Source: Bradyrhizobium sp. CB1650 (GTDB taxonomy: Bacteria; Pseudomonadota; Alphaproteobacteria; Rhizobiales; Xanthobacteraceae). Taken from it: a DNA stretch of 64,000 nt. The position numbers were made by a program, and so were the translations under genes. The notes beneath the pieces were generated by a model. The model was not told the origin of the DNA and searched no databases. It saw only the letters and a program-made list of their open reading frames with translations. The first letter of the stretch is position 1. The number at the start of each line of letters is the position of its first letter. Shown here piece after piece: positions 26,899 through 35,973 of this stretch. Location of the stretch: positions 6,601,501-6,665,500 of the forward strand of contig NZ_CP121695.1 in the NCBI RefSeq assembly GCF_029761915.1, read 5' to 3'.

Positions 26899-27212
26899 CG
26901 CGTAAATTGAATAAAGCCATCCCATCATCAAAGGCTTGCGAAGCAGCGCTCCCAACCCCGCTCCGAGAATCTCGTATGGCGTGGCGTTTCGGATTCGGCG
27001 ATCGCGAACGGATACGCCGTAGCTTCCTGCGCATATTCAGACAAATACCGCAAAGCATACGGAACGCTTCGCACCGGCTTGCTGCTTTTTAAGCCCGTCA
27101 GCTCGTGTTGGATGTGTGTCGCAGCGGAGCAGCTGAGCTCCTCGCGCGAACCGCTCTATCGGTGACGAGATATTTCTCCGATTTAATAACAAGACGATCG
27201 TTCGCGTGGCCG

Positions 27213-28490
27213 TCATGTGGATAAAGGGGGACTGGCAGAATGAGGCATTGTGAGCGGTGTGATCTTTGCGAGAACAAGCGTGGCGAGGTTCATCAGGATG
27301 ATCGCCGCCGCGCCAAGATCAACAGCGAAACCAAGTCCGCGCGTTGTCACGATAGCGCCCAATACGAGGGCGAGCGCCCCCATCGACAGGTAGCCCAAGA
27401 GATAAAGGGCGGAGAGTATGCCGCCGCGGTTGCGCTCGGGCGCCGCCTGGCTGATCACTCGCAGACCGCCGACAAACAACAGGCTGTACGCCGCTCCCGC
27501 GGCGGCGGTCGCCAGCAAGTAGATAACTAGATCACAGAAACTGACCGCCACAATGAGCAGCACCATGCCCAGACAAGAGACGAGCGCGCCGATCATCAGT
27601 GTCATCCGCGGCGAGAGAGTCCGGGCCATGGTCCCCGTCGCTGCCATCACTACGGGAAAGAGCGAAAGGACGGCGCTGTTGAGAAATGCGTTGGGCGAAC
27701 CAATCAGGTCATGCTCGACTTGACCGCCGAGCGAGAGAACCAGCACGCCGAATGTATAGGCCGCTACCATGGCGGTCGATGACACCGCGAAGGCCCGACG
27801 TACATGCTTCGGAACGGATGGCATCCGAGAGCACCAGTCGCCGCCGGCATCGCCCGGTGTATGACGCGGCAGGAGCCATGTCCCTATCAGAAGGACGATG
27901 AGGAAGAGAGAAAGTACCCAGAAGCAAAGGCGCGTCGGCCATGGCCCATATTCCGTCAAGGCGCCGCCGAGCAGCAGAGCGGCCGCGAAGCCGCCAGCCT
28001 GCGCGCCCATCGTGACCGAGGCTGCGTGCTTCGCAGATTTCGGGCTGCTGAACTCCAAGATGGCGGCGGTCGAGGGGCTGGCAGCCAGGCCGACGCCGAT
28101 GCCCATCAAGGCACGTCCCGCAAATATCCACCACACGTCAGGCGCGACCGCAAACAACACGGCCCCGCTCAACGAGGCAAAGAGTCCGGCCAACATCGTC
28201 GCGCGGCGACCAATTTGATCGGAAATGCCGCCGAAGCCGACCAGCATGACGACGACGCCAATGGGATAGATGGCGAAGATTCCCGCCGTCACCGTATGGG
28301 AGAGATGCCATTCCTGGGCATAAAGCCCGTATGTCAGCGCAGGCGCCGCGCTTGTCCAAAGGGTATGACTGACGACCCCGGCCGAAACCAACAAGCTCGC
28401 ACGACGCCCGAGGACTAACCGCCCTCCTACTGGAGGCTGAGCCCGGTCCGCCACAGTACGGCGAACGGAGGCTGGCGCTTCCTCGATCAT
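27213..28490 (-). CDS. MFS transporter
   Basis: A 425-residue major-facilitator protein with about 12 hydrophobic segments. The family loop motif appears as GGISDQIGRRATMLAG between TM2 and TM3, and the N-terminal half carries AGRALMGIGVGLAASPS. It is the last gene of the minus-strand operon that starts with the SDR at 33223 and so probably moves that pathway's substrate or product. The direction of transport is not predictable. Confidence 0.88.
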   Translation of the reverse strand: MIEEAPASVRRTVADRAQPPVGGRLVLGRRASLLVSAGVVSHTLWTSAAPALTYGLYAQEWHLSHTVTAGIFAIYPIGVVVMLVGFGGISDQIGRRATMLAGLFASLSGAVLFAVAPDVWWIFAGRALMGIGVGLAASPSTAAILEFSSPKSAKHAASVTMGAQAGGFAAALLLGGALTEYGPWPTRLCFWVLSLFLIVLLIGTWLLPRHTPGDAGGDWCSRMPSVPKHVRRAFAVSSTAMVAAYTFGVLVLSLGGQVEHDLIGSPNAFLNSAVLSLFPVVMAATGTMARTLSPRMTLMIGALVSCLGMVLLIVAVSFCDLVIYLLATAAAGAAYSLLFVGGLRVISQAAPERNRGGILSALYLLGYLSMGALALVLGAIVTTRGLGFAVDLGAAAIILMNLATLVLAKITPLTMPHSASPPLST

Positions 28491-28587
28491 CGCTGTCGTC
28501 CTTGAGGCTCGGCCGGTCGCCGGACGCAGCCAGGCAATGCGCCGGCGAAGCGCGTGGTTATTTTCAAGTTGGTGATGGCCTACGGAA

Positions 28588-29334
28588 TCACGAAGCGGTC
28601 TTGCCGCCGTTCACGCTGATGATCTGGCCGGTGATGAACGATGCCTTGCGGGAGGCAACGAACACGATGGCATCGGCAATCTCCGCAGGCGTGCCAACAC
28701 GCTTGAGAGGCACTCCCGCGGCCAGTCCCGCCTTTCTCTCGGCAGTGCCGGTGAACCGGTCCAGCATATCGGTCTCGACAGGACCCGGCGCCACCGCATT
28801 GACGCGAATGCCTGATGCCGCACCTTCGAGCGCGGCGGATTTCGTCAGCCCCTCTACCGCGTGCTTGCTCGCGGTGTAGAGCGATGCCCCCGGCGCGCCT
28901 CGCTGTCCCATGGTCGACGAGAGGTTCACAATGCTGCCGCTGCCCTGCGCCTGCATCACGCGCATCTCATGCTTCATGCTAAGCAGCACGCCTAGGACGT
29001 TGGTATCGAAGGTGGCCGCGTAGCTTTCGACGGTCTGCTCCGTCACCGGACCGGCCTTGCCTTCGGTGCCAGCGTTGTTGACCGCAACATCAAGCCGGCC
29101 TAAGCGGGTCACGGTCTCGTCGACCAGGTTGCGCACGTCATCTTCATGGCGAACATCGGCGCGGATGAATTCAGCCTCCGCGCCGAGGCTCCGGAGCTCC
29201 TGGGTCAAGGCATGTCCCGCCTCGTCGCGACGGCCGGACACAACAATCCGGGCGCCTACTTGAGCAAAGGCCAGTGCCGTAGCGCTGCCGATACCGGTCA
29301 AGGCGCCGGTAATCAGGACGACGGGTGCACCCAT
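28588..29334 (-). CDS. SDR family oxidoreductase
   Basis: A 248-residue classical short-chain dehydrogenase with TGALTGIGSATALAF (cofactor glycine motif, 9-16), NNAG near 88, catalytic Ser in NLSSTMGQ, and Tyr-Lys in LYTASKHAVEG, with the PG motif VAPGPVET. The SGRR after beta-2 favours NADP(H). AAGGAG precedes ATG 29334. It is clearly paralogous to the SDR at 32477-33223 in the same operon. Confidence 0.9.
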   Translation of the reverse strand: MGAPVVLITGALTGIGSATALAFAQVGARIVVSGRRDEAGHALTQELRSLGAEAEFIRADVRHEDDVRNLVDETVTRLGRLDVAVNNAGTEGKAGPVTEQTVESYAATFDTNVLGVLLSMKHEMRVMQAQGSGSIVNLSSTMGQRGAPGASLYTASKHAVEGLTKSAALEGAASGIRVNAVAPGPVETDMLDRFTGTAERKAGLAAGVPLKRVGTPAEIADAIVFVASRKASFITGQIISVNGGKTAS

Positions 29335-29383
29335 GGAAATTCTCCTTTTAACAACGGGCTGTATCGCCGGAGGGATCTACCGG

Positions 29384-30442
29384 TCACGGAATGACCCGCT
29401 CACGCCGAAAATCTGAAAACATCCGAAGAAACATCTCCTCGGTGTCCACTAAATCGTGGAATCCAAAACGGCGGGCCTTGCTCGTATCGGAGACGATATC
29501 GTAGTCGGACGCGAATACGCCGTCGGGGTAGCCCCACGCCGCAATCTCCTCAAAGCGGAATTTCTGCAATCCGTTCTTTTCGACGATTTTTTCCCAGACC
29601 GGTCCCTTGTCCGCCATGGACCGCGCAAGGTTGATGTGTCGTGGCGGAGCCAACTCCATCCCAAAGAAGTTCGCGAACTTGGGCCAGAGGTTCTGCCACC
29701 TGATGAGATCACTGTTGGTGATGTTGAAGGCCTGGTTGGCGCATTTCGGATCGGTTGCCATCCACTCAACGGCCTTTGCCAGAAGAGCGGCGTCCGTGCA
29801 CTGGTAGAGCGCGGTATACGCGCCCGGCTTGCCCGGAAAGCTGAGAGGCAGCCCCAATGCCTTGCAGATGTTGGCATAGACAGCGATCGCCAGGGTCAGG
29901 TTCATCGGTCCTCCCGTGGAGAACCCGCAGACCGCGTGCGGGCGCCCGACCGACCACGTCCAGCGCTTTCCTTTCTGAAATTCTTCGAGAAAGTCCTGCT
30001 GATCGTAATAGAAATTGGGCGGCATGTGCCGCGGATCATCTTCCTTGGTCGGAGTCTTGTAGGGACCGAGGTGATTTCCATACCACCGTGTGCCCTGAGA
30101 GAGATGAACATGCTCAAGCTCGGGTGACGCGGCCTCGACAGTCTTGACGACGTTGAAGAACATGTTGGCGTTCGCCGATACCGTCTCGCCGGGATCCGCC
30201 CGCTCCGTGATTGCCAGATAGAACAGGTGCGAGATATTCGCGAGTGGACCGAGCTTTGTCCGGCAATCAGCGGAATCGAGAAGATCCACGGCGATGTATC
30301 TGTAGTCACCCGGAATCCGCGGCTTTCGGCGCGACACGGCAACGATATCCCAGCCGCCCTGCTCAAGCAGATGAGCCAGCATGTAGCCACCGGCGAGGCC
30401 GGAGGCACCTGTAACAAGTGCAGTACGCTTCGCCTTGGACAT
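29384..30442 (-). CDS. SDR family protein, PRISE-like (progesterone 5-beta-reductase / iridoid synthase type)
   Basis: A 352-residue extended SDR beginning ALVTGASGLAGGYMLAHLL. The SRRKP after beta-2, HVHLSQGTRWYGNHLGPYKTPTKED and NFYYDQQDFLEEF stretches are the PRISE pattern, whose members reduce activated C=C bonds (enones, enals). The YxxxQxD-like YYDQQDF replaces the canonical YxxxK. ATG 30442 suits the family; a GTG at 30487 overlapping the previous stop as GTGA is an alternative. It is co-transcribed with SnoaL, GST and hydrolase genes. Confidence 0.82.
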   Translation of the reverse strand: MSKAKRTALVTGASGLAGGYMLAHLLEQGGWDIVAVSRRKPRIPGDYRYIAVDLLDSADCRTKLGPLANISHLFYLAITERADPGETVSANANMFFNVVKTVEAASPELEHVHLSQGTRWYGNHLGPYKTPTKEDDPRHMPPNFYYDQQDFLEEFQKGKRWTWSVGRPHAVCGFSTGGPMNLTLAIAVYANICKALGLPLSFPGKPGAYTALYQCTDAALLAKAVEWMATDPKCANQAFNITNSDLIRWQNLWPKFANFFGMELAPPRHINLARSMADKGPVWEKIVEKNGLQKFRFEEIAAWGYPDGVFASDYDIVSDTSKARRFGFHDLVDTEEMFLRMFSDFRRERVIP

Positions 30443-30483
30443 CTGTTCTCTCTCGTCTAGGTCGCGAGACCGAGGTCGCAACT

Positions 30484-30906
30484 TCACTCCGAACGACTCA
30501 TCGCCTCACCGGCGAAGCTATCGCCGAACATCGGCAGACCGCTTTTCGACTCCGCACGAGCCACCTCATCCTGGAGCACGTCCCAATGTTCGACCAACAC
30601 ACCGTCGACGATGCGCACGACGTCGGCGGCGATCCAGTTTCTGGGGCGTCCGATGCCCGAGAACCGTCCGTGGACGATGACAAAGTCCTCTTCGGCCACG
30701 ATTACGCCCGGCTCGTATTTGAGGGATGCAGGCGCAGCCTTGATGAGGTTGAAGAGACCTTCGCGGCCCGGCTCAATGTGAGCGCTGTGCTGGATGTAGT
30801 TGGACGACCAGAAGCGTTCAGCGGCAGCATAGTCTCGCTTGTTGAACAAGGTGTCGAATGCCTCAAGGACGATCGCCTTGTTCTTTGCTTCCTTAGAGTG
30901 ACTCAT
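30484..30906 (-). CDS. SnoaL / NTF2-like polyketide-cyclase-family protein
   Basis: A 140-residue NTF2-fold protein: NKAIVLEAFDTLFNKRDYAAAERFWSSNYIQHSAHI is the common start of the bacterial SnoaL-like group, followed by VVRIVDGVLVEHWDVLQDE. It has no signal peptide. GGAGAGA precedes the ATG. It lies between the GST and PRISE genes in the operon. Members act as small isomerases or cyclases, but the reaction here is not assignable. Confidence 0.88.
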   Translation of the reverse strand: MSHSKEAKNKAIVLEAFDTLFNKRDYAAAERFWSSNYIQHSAHIEPGREGLFNLIKAAPASLKYEPGVIVAEEDFVIVHGRFSGIGRPRNWIAADVVRIVDGVLVEHWDVLQDEVARAESKSGLPMFGDSFAGEAMSRSE

Positions 30907-30945
30907 TTCATTCTCTCCACGGCGCCTGTGTGGGACCGCAGCGGA

Positions 30946-31577
30946 CTACGCTGCCATGCTGGATCGGCTCGAAAGAGCGTCGTACCAGCGCCTCAGTGAA
31001 CAGTGTTCGTCTAGAGCACGGAAGTTGATCGCCTTGGCCGCGAAATCCACTGTCACTAGCGCGGTGATGTCCGCGACCGAGAAGCGTTGGCCAGCCACGA
31101 AAGGAGTCTCGCCCAATCGATCGTCGAAATCGGCGAAGAAATTCTTCACCCGGAGCCTGCTGCGCTCTGCCAACTCGGGAATCTGCTCGTAATCGTGCGG
31201 CCCGGCAATCGCGCGGCCTTTGAGACCGGGCGCTGAATTGCGGATGGCTTCCATGACTGCGGCAAAACCTTCCTGTTCGGCACGCCGTTCCCACATCGCC
31301 ACCTCAGCTTTTTCTTTCGACGTCTCGCCGAGCACGGCCGGCGTGGGATGGGCTTCTTCAATGTACCGGCAGATCGCCGGCACTTCGCCGACGGCTGTGC
31401 CATCTTTCAGCACCAGCGTAGGCACGACGCGGCGCGGGTTGATCGCGCGGTAGGCGTCGGAATGTTGCTCGCCTTGCCGAGGTCGACTGCGACGAGGGGA
31501 ATTGAGAGTCCCTTTTCGGCGAGGAATATGCGCACTCGCCGTGAATTGGGCGAGGAGACGGAGTGATAGAGTTTCAT
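30946..31577 (-). pseudogene. Glutathione S-transferase, one-base frameshift
   Basis: The N-terminus MKLYHSVSSPNSRRVRIFLAEKGLSIPLVAVDLGK starts at ATG 31577 behind GAGGAGG, overlapping the hydrolase stop as ATGA. One missing base near 31462 then shifts the frame to EQHSDAYRAINPRRVVPTLVLKDGTAVGEVPAICRYIEE and the C-terminal helical domain (PFVAGQRFSVADITA). The repaired gene would encode 210 residues, normal for the family. The thioredoxin-fold active-site Ser region (SSPNS) and the ES-type motif near EVPAI are present. Confidence 0.88.
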
Positions 31578-32434
31578 CGCGCCACCTCCTCCGACAAGAA
31601 CGCCGAAACGTGCTGAACGAACTGCTTCGGATATTGGTACTGCGAACCGTGATTGGCGTCGGGGTAGAGAATGAGCTGCGCGTTAGGCAGGTGCTGTTGC
31701 AGGATGAACGAGTTTACGGAGTAGATGATCACGTCCTTGCCCCCGTTCACGACCAGCGTTGGCTGGCGGATCGACTTAAGATATTCGAATGGCGCCTCCC
31801 GCGGCGCGCCCCATTCGCTGATCGCCTCGAGCTGGGCGGGCGCGACTTTTTCGTTCACTTCAGGATCGCGGTTCTCGGCCCGTAACCGGAAGCGCTTCAG
31901 GAACTCGCGGCCGGCAGCCTGGCTGTTCTCGGACTTCGTGAAATGCACGCGCAGCCAGAGATGATCGGGATCGTCATAGGCGGCGCCGAAGATTTGTTGC
32001 GCCTCAGGCGTGAGCGTGGCCATGCCCTCGCCGCCGCGCGGGCCGGTGCCGACCAGGACTACTCGCCTGACAAGGCTGGTCGCCTGAAGGGCGATTTCCT
32101 GCGCGACGAAACCGCCAATCGAAAAGCCGAGCACATCGATTTTCGTCAAATCTAGCGCGTGGATGAACGCCACCGCGTTGGTGGCCATTTTGTCGATCCT
32201 GGTAGGCACCTCTCCGGAGGCACTCGATACCCCGGCGTTATTGAACAGGATGACTTCGCGGTCCTTGGCGAAACCGTCCGTTATGAGCGGATCCCAATGG
32301 TCCATGGTGCCGGTGAAGTGCTGGTTGAACACGAGCGGTACGCCGGCTGTATTGCCAAAGCGGCGATAAGCGAAGCGGATGCCGTTGGCTTCGACGAACT
32401 GCGTCGGCGCGGTCTGGTGATTGTGCTGGGTCAT
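31574..32434 (-). CDS. Alpha/beta hydrolase
   Basis: A 286-residue alpha/beta-fold hydrolase. The nucleophile elbow is GFSIGG with Ser near 106, the acid is probably Asp in NGGKDVII, and the His is in YPDANHGSQYQYP. RFGN…VPLVFNQHFTGTMDHWDPL is the usual oxyanion region. It is second in the operon after the SDR at 33223. Probable ester or C-C hydrolysis; the substrate is unknown. Confidence 0.9.
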   Translation of the reverse strand: MTQHNHQTAPTQFVEANGIRFAYRRFGNTAGVPLVFNQHFTGTMDHWDPLITDGFAKDREVILFNNAGVSSASGEVPTRIDKMATNAVAFIHALDLTKIDVLGFSIGGFVAQEIALQATSLVRRVVLVGTGPRGGEGMATLTPEAQQIFGAAYDDPDHLWLRVHFTKSENSQAAGREFLKRFRLRAENRDPEVNEKVAPAQLEAISEWGAPREAPFEYLKSIRQPTLVVNGGKDVIIYSVNSFILQQHLPNAQLILYPDANHGSQYQYPKQFVQHVSAFLSEEVAR

Positions 32435-32476
32435 TGCTTCCCTCTTGCGGTGGCTCGAGCCTCCGCCGAAGCAGGA

Positions 32477-33223
32477 TCAGTTGGCGCTATGTCCGCCGTC
32501 GACGTTGAGGACATGGCCGGTTATGAATCTGGCTTGCTCCGAGGCGATGAACACGATGCCATCGGCGACCTCCTCCGAGAGGCCGAGCCGGCCCAGCGGA
32601 ACTTGCATCGCCAGCGCCGCCTTGTTCTCGGTCGTTCCAGTGAACCGAGTCAGCATGCCGGTGTCCGTTGGGCCAGGCGCGACGGCGTTGACGCGGATTC
32701 CGGACTTGGCGATTTCGAGTGCCACCGACTTGGTGATGCCTTCGACGGCGTGCTTGGCGCCAACATAGATCGAGGCTCCGGCCGCGCCTTCGTGTCCATA
32801 GGTTGAGGAGATGTTGATGATGCTGCCGCTTCCTTGAGCCTGCATGGCGCGCACTTCGTGTTTCATGCTCAGAACCACGCCGAGAACGTTGGTCTCGAAC
32901 GTCGCAGCAAAGCTTTCGGCGGTCTGATCCGTGATCGGACCAACCTGACCTTCGGTGGCTGCGTTGTTCACGGCGACATCGAGACGGCCAAACCGTGCAA
33001 CGGTCTTGTCGACGAGTGCGCGAACGTCATCTTCTTTGCGGACGTCGGCGTTGATGAACTCGGCCTCCGAACCGAGCGTGCGCAACTCCTTGACGAGAGC
33101 CTTGCCGGCCTCATCACGCCGACCGGATACGACGACCTTCGCTCCCTTCCTGGCGAAGGCGATAGCGGCGGCACGGCCGATGCCGGTCAAGGCGCCGGTG
33201 ATCAATACGACTGGGTTGCTCAT
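32477..33223 (-). CDS. SDR family oxidoreductase
   Basis: A 248-residue classical SDR with TGALTGIGRAAAIAF, NNAATEG, Ser in INISSTYGH, and Tyr-Lys in IYVGAKHAVEG. It is a close paralogue of the SDR at 28588-29334 in the same operon. ATG 33223 follows GAGGAAC; a start at 33238 adds five residues. It is the first gene of the operon and divergent from the LysR regulator at 33400, whose candidate box is in between. Confidence 0.9.
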   Translation of the reverse strand: MSNPVVLITGALTGIGRAAAIAFARKGAKVVVSGRRDEAGKALVKELRTLGSEAEFINADVRKEDDVRALVDKTVARFGRLDVAVNNAATEGQVGPITDQTAESFAATFETNVLGVVLSMKHEVRAMQAQGSGSIINISSTYGHEGAAGASIYVGAKHAVEGITKSVALEIAKSGIRVNAVAPGPTDTGMLTRFTGTTENKAALAMQVPLGRLGLSEEVADGIVFIASEQARFITGHVLNVDGGHSAN

Positions 33224-33326
33224 CTTCTGGTTCCTCATGTCTCCTGCCGGCGGAGCATGAATAGTTCCGCCGGGAAGAGCTAAGTCTCCACAGGTGCTTC
33301 CTGTGAGCGCTACCTTGGACTGGGCA

Positions 33327-33347
33327 AATAGGAACCGCTGGCCTATT
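33327..33347. promoter_or_regulatory. Candidate LysR box AATAGG-N9-CCTATT
   Basis: An inverted repeat with 6-bp arms and a 9-bp spacer in the 176-bp divergent region between the SDR operon and its LysR gene. It overlaps a second dyad, TGGC-ctatta-GCCA. Size and position match LysR-type sites (about T-N11-A). Confidence 0.45.
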
Positions 33348-33399
33348 AGCCAAAGACTTTATAAGTTGATGGGCATGCCTGAGAGATATGGAAGGCGAG

Positions 33400-34290
33400 A
33401 TGGAGCTACGCCACCTTCGCTATTTTATTGCGGTCGCCGAAGAAGGCAGCTTGACGCTCGCGGCCGAAAAACGGCTGCACACCGCGCAGCCTTCGCTGAG
33501 CCGGCAAATCCGCGATCTCGAATATGAAGTCGGCGTTCCGCTGTTGATACGCAGCGTGCACGGCATTGAGTTGACTGCCGCCGGTCGGGCCTTTCTCGAC
33601 CATGCACGGCTGGCGCTTACTCAGGCGGAGGCAGCTGCGGAAGCAGCGCGGCGAGCGGCGCAACCACAGCGGACATTGTTTGCGATCGGCTTCCTAACCG
33701 GCTACGAGATGGATTGGTTGCCGGCCGTAATGGGAATCCTGCGCGCTGAGTTACCGAGCACCGAAGTCGTCATCCACAGTCTGGACTCGCCGGATCTCGC
33801 AACAGGTCTCATTCACGGGAAGATCGACCTCGCTTTCTTGCGTCCGGAAAAACAGGCGCCCGGCCTGAAATTCAGGCTGTTGCGAAAGGACCCGCTGATC
33901 GTCGTGATGCCGCGCGACCACGCTTTGGCTGCGCGGACCTCCATTCGCCCGCAGGACATCGCGGGCCAGACGTTTATCGGCGTGTCCCCGATCCGGTGGG
34001 CTGTCATCAACGATTACGTCAAGCCCTTCGGCGTGAAACCAGACCATCAGGCCGAGAACCTGGCGATGGCGATTTCGCTGGTGGCGTCCACCGGAGGCAT
34101 CGGCCTGTTTCCGCTCTATTCGCAAAATCTGTTGCCGAAAACGGTCGTCAGTCGACCGATACGCGATGCACCGCCAACGGTCGACTTGGTCATCGGCTAT
34201 AACGAGGCGAACACATCACCACTCTTAAAATCTATCCTCGCGAAAGTGGATGATTTGAAGGTTCGGGTCACAAAGAGCGGTAGCCGCTAA
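33400..34290 (+). CDS. LysR-type transcriptional regulator
   Basis: A 296-residue LysR protein starting MELRHLRYFIAVAEEGSLTLAAEKRLHTAQPSLSRQI (winged HTH), with an effector domain of the CatR/BenM-like type (LDLAFLRPE equivalent DLAFLRPEKQAPGL). ATG 33400 gives the family-typical start with GGAAGG upstream; ATG 33388 is four residues longer. Its position, divergent from the seven-gene catabolic operon, makes it the probable regulator. Confidence 0.88.
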   Translation: MELRHLRYFIAVAEEGSLTLAAEKRLHTAQPSLSRQIRDLEYEVGVPLLIRSVHGIELTAAGRAFLDHARLALTQAEAAAEAARRAAQPQRTLFAIGFLTGYEMDWLPAVMGILRAELPSTEVVIHSLDSPDLATGLIHGKIDLAFLRPEKQAPGLKFRLLRKDPLIVVMPRDHALAARTSIRPQDIAGQTFIGVSPIRWAVINDYVKPFGVKPDHQAENLAMAISLVASTGGIGLFPLYSQNLLPKTVVSRPIRDAPPTVDLVIGYNEANTSPLLKSILAKVDDLKVRVTKSGSR

Positions 34291-34437
34291 ATCCTAGCAT
34301 TTTGCGTCCTCACGCTCGAGCGGTTGGTCTCTTTGATACATCACTGAACCATCGCGCGAGATGTTGATTCCTCAAGGTCCAGTCTCACGCGGCGGCGAGC
34401 GGCTTGGCGTCAGACCGGACTTCCCGTCATCACGAGC

Positions 34438-34810
34438 TCACCAGCTTTCCAGGGACGTGCGCACGTCGACCTCGAAGGACCAGGCCTTATGGGGCTGCCG
34501 GTAGAGGAAGGCGTAGCACTCGACGATACCTTCGATATCGATCATCCGGTCTTGGCGGGAGTCGGCGTCCGGGAGGCGTCTGCGAATCTTTTCGCCGTCG
34601 ACGGCGCCGTCATCGACAACGTGGCCGACATGGATGCCTTCGGGGCCGTATTCCTTCGCCATCGCTTGGGCGAGGGTGCGCAGGCCGGCCTTGGCCGAAT
34701 TGAAGGCGCCATAGCCGGCCCGTCCGCGCAATGAGGCGCTCGCACCGGTGAACAGGATGGTGCCTCGCTTCCGCGGGAGAGCGGCGCGTTCCTGCAGGAG
34801 GCCGCCGTCA
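34438..34810 (-). pseudogene. SDR oxidoreductase, C-terminal fragment
   Basis: The minus strand carries LPRKRGTILFTGASASLRGRAGYGAFNSAKAGLRTLAQAMAKEYGPEGIHVGHVV (Ser region and YxxxK), then a C-terminal tail with RQPHKAWSFEVDVRTSLE, a recognised SDR subfamily end. No Rossmann N-terminus exists: upstream sequence belongs to something else, joined near 34805. This is a gene relic of about 120 residues. Confidence 0.72.
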
Positions 34811-34962
34811 CCATCGTGACCGGCAGCGGCAGTCAGAATCCGTCAACTCCGGCGGAGGTCGCGGTCATCCATATGCTGACGGGTGCCGTGGCAGGTGCAA
34901 TCCTCACGCTCGCAGTCGGGATTGTGATAGCGGCCCTCTCCGGCGGATCGCCAAAATCCTGA
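34801..34962 (+). pseudogene. C-terminal fragment of an unrecognised membrane protein
   Basis: An open plus-strand frame with no start reads VTIVTGSGSQNPSTPAEVAV and then a hydrophobic helix (MLTGAVAGAILTLAVGIVIAAL) to a TGA. It abuts the SDR fragment. The single strong membrane segment suggests the tail of a transporter or similar protein. I do not recognise the family. Confidence 0.3.
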
Positions 34963-35100
34963 ACCTGTTCTTGTCCTGACAAACCTACGCTGGCCGCCTG
35001 GAGAGCTGCGGTCGATCTCGGTTAGCATAGCTGCATGAACGACTCCCCCGAAATCGAACTGCGCATCGCTACTATGGGCGGTAGGCGCTTCGAACGAGTC

Positions 35101-35508
35101 TTAAGCCTTCAGATCTGTGATTCTCATAATTGCGACCACGTTCCCATCATTGAACGCCTGCTCTTTTGTGTCCTTGTTGCAGGTCCAGACAAAATTCTTC
35201 TTGCCCGTAAAGGTCTTTCCGTCCTGCTCAAGCCGAAGCTCTCCTTCGGTGATATGGCAGACCATGGCATTCTCCATCGGCGGACCCATTGTCTTCGATC
35301 CCGGTTGCATGATGATATCGCGCATTGAGACGGTCTTAAAACCGGGGATGATGGCTGGCGTCTCGCTTTCATAGGCACGAACAACGACACCCGGCCACGG
35401 CGTCGTATCCTTGTAGCCGGCGGTTTGAGCGGCGGCTGGCTTTATCATGGCCGCCGAAGCCGCTGCCAACCCGATTCCCAATGCTGACCTTCGATCGATC
35501 TTGTTCAT
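35101..35508 (-). CDS. Tat-exported cupin-domain protein
   Basis: A 135-residue protein with a twin-arginine signal peptide (KIDRRSALGIGLAAASAAMIKPAAAQ, cleavage near 28) and a small beta-barrel cupin-like domain (IIMQPGSKTMGPPMENAMVCHITEGELRLEQDGKTF). The usual metal-binding His pair is largely absent: PPMENAMVCH keeps one His. AGGAG lies just before ATG 35508. It stands alone between debris regions. Confidence 0.8.
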   Translation of the reverse strand: MNKIDRRSALGIGLAAASAAMIKPAAAQTAGYKDTTPWPGVVVRAYESETPAIIPGFKTVSMRDIIMQPGSKTMGPPMENAMVCHITEGELRLEQDGKTFTGKKNFVWTCNKDTKEQAFNDGNVVAIMRITDLKA

Positions 35509-35973
35509 CGCTCTTCTCCTGAAGTTGCGGCGACGCGCCGCCGCAGAGGCGGCGCGCGCATTTCATGGACGATGAATCGTGGTCCGAAACCGAAAAAGTG
35601 CCGGTCTCCTGAGGATGGGTGCCCGCCGATGGCACAAGTGCTGCTGCTCGTTCGTCTCGAACGGCGATCTCGGCACGTCTCGCTTCAACGGCAACTGCAT
35701 TCTACGCGATGTGATGCGTCTGAGAATCAGGCACAATGTCCCAGTTTGGCCAGAGCCTTGAGACCGGAACCCACTGTCGGCAACTTCGGTCAACTGATGC
35801 GATGAGTCAGCGTAGCTGACTTGCCTCGCAGCAGTAAGCGCGCCGCAATCCGATTGGCGACTACTGCGGCTATCAGGAATATGGCCTAGTCCATGTCGCA
35901 TCTCGAGATGCATCAGCACTCTTGTCTGATACAGCCTTAATTGCAGCTGGGGCGCCGTTGATCATGCACAGCG
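35509..35973. other. Intergenic region without a supported gene
   Basis: Open frames on both strands are short, lack ribosome-binding sites and match no motif I recognise. Like the adjacent zones, it may be remnants of lost genes. Confidence 0.5.

Larger units (their letters stand above)
25534..27212. other. Gene-poor debris zone
   Basis: No intact gene is supported in these ~1.7 kb. The zone holds the MFS N-terminal remnant, the transaminase fragment, the Ku tail and the tRNA-Ser 3' end listed separately. Between 26641 and 26877, and from 26899 to 27212, I see nothing recognisable. The joined relics of unrelated genes mark repeated insertion and deletion. Confidence 0.65.
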
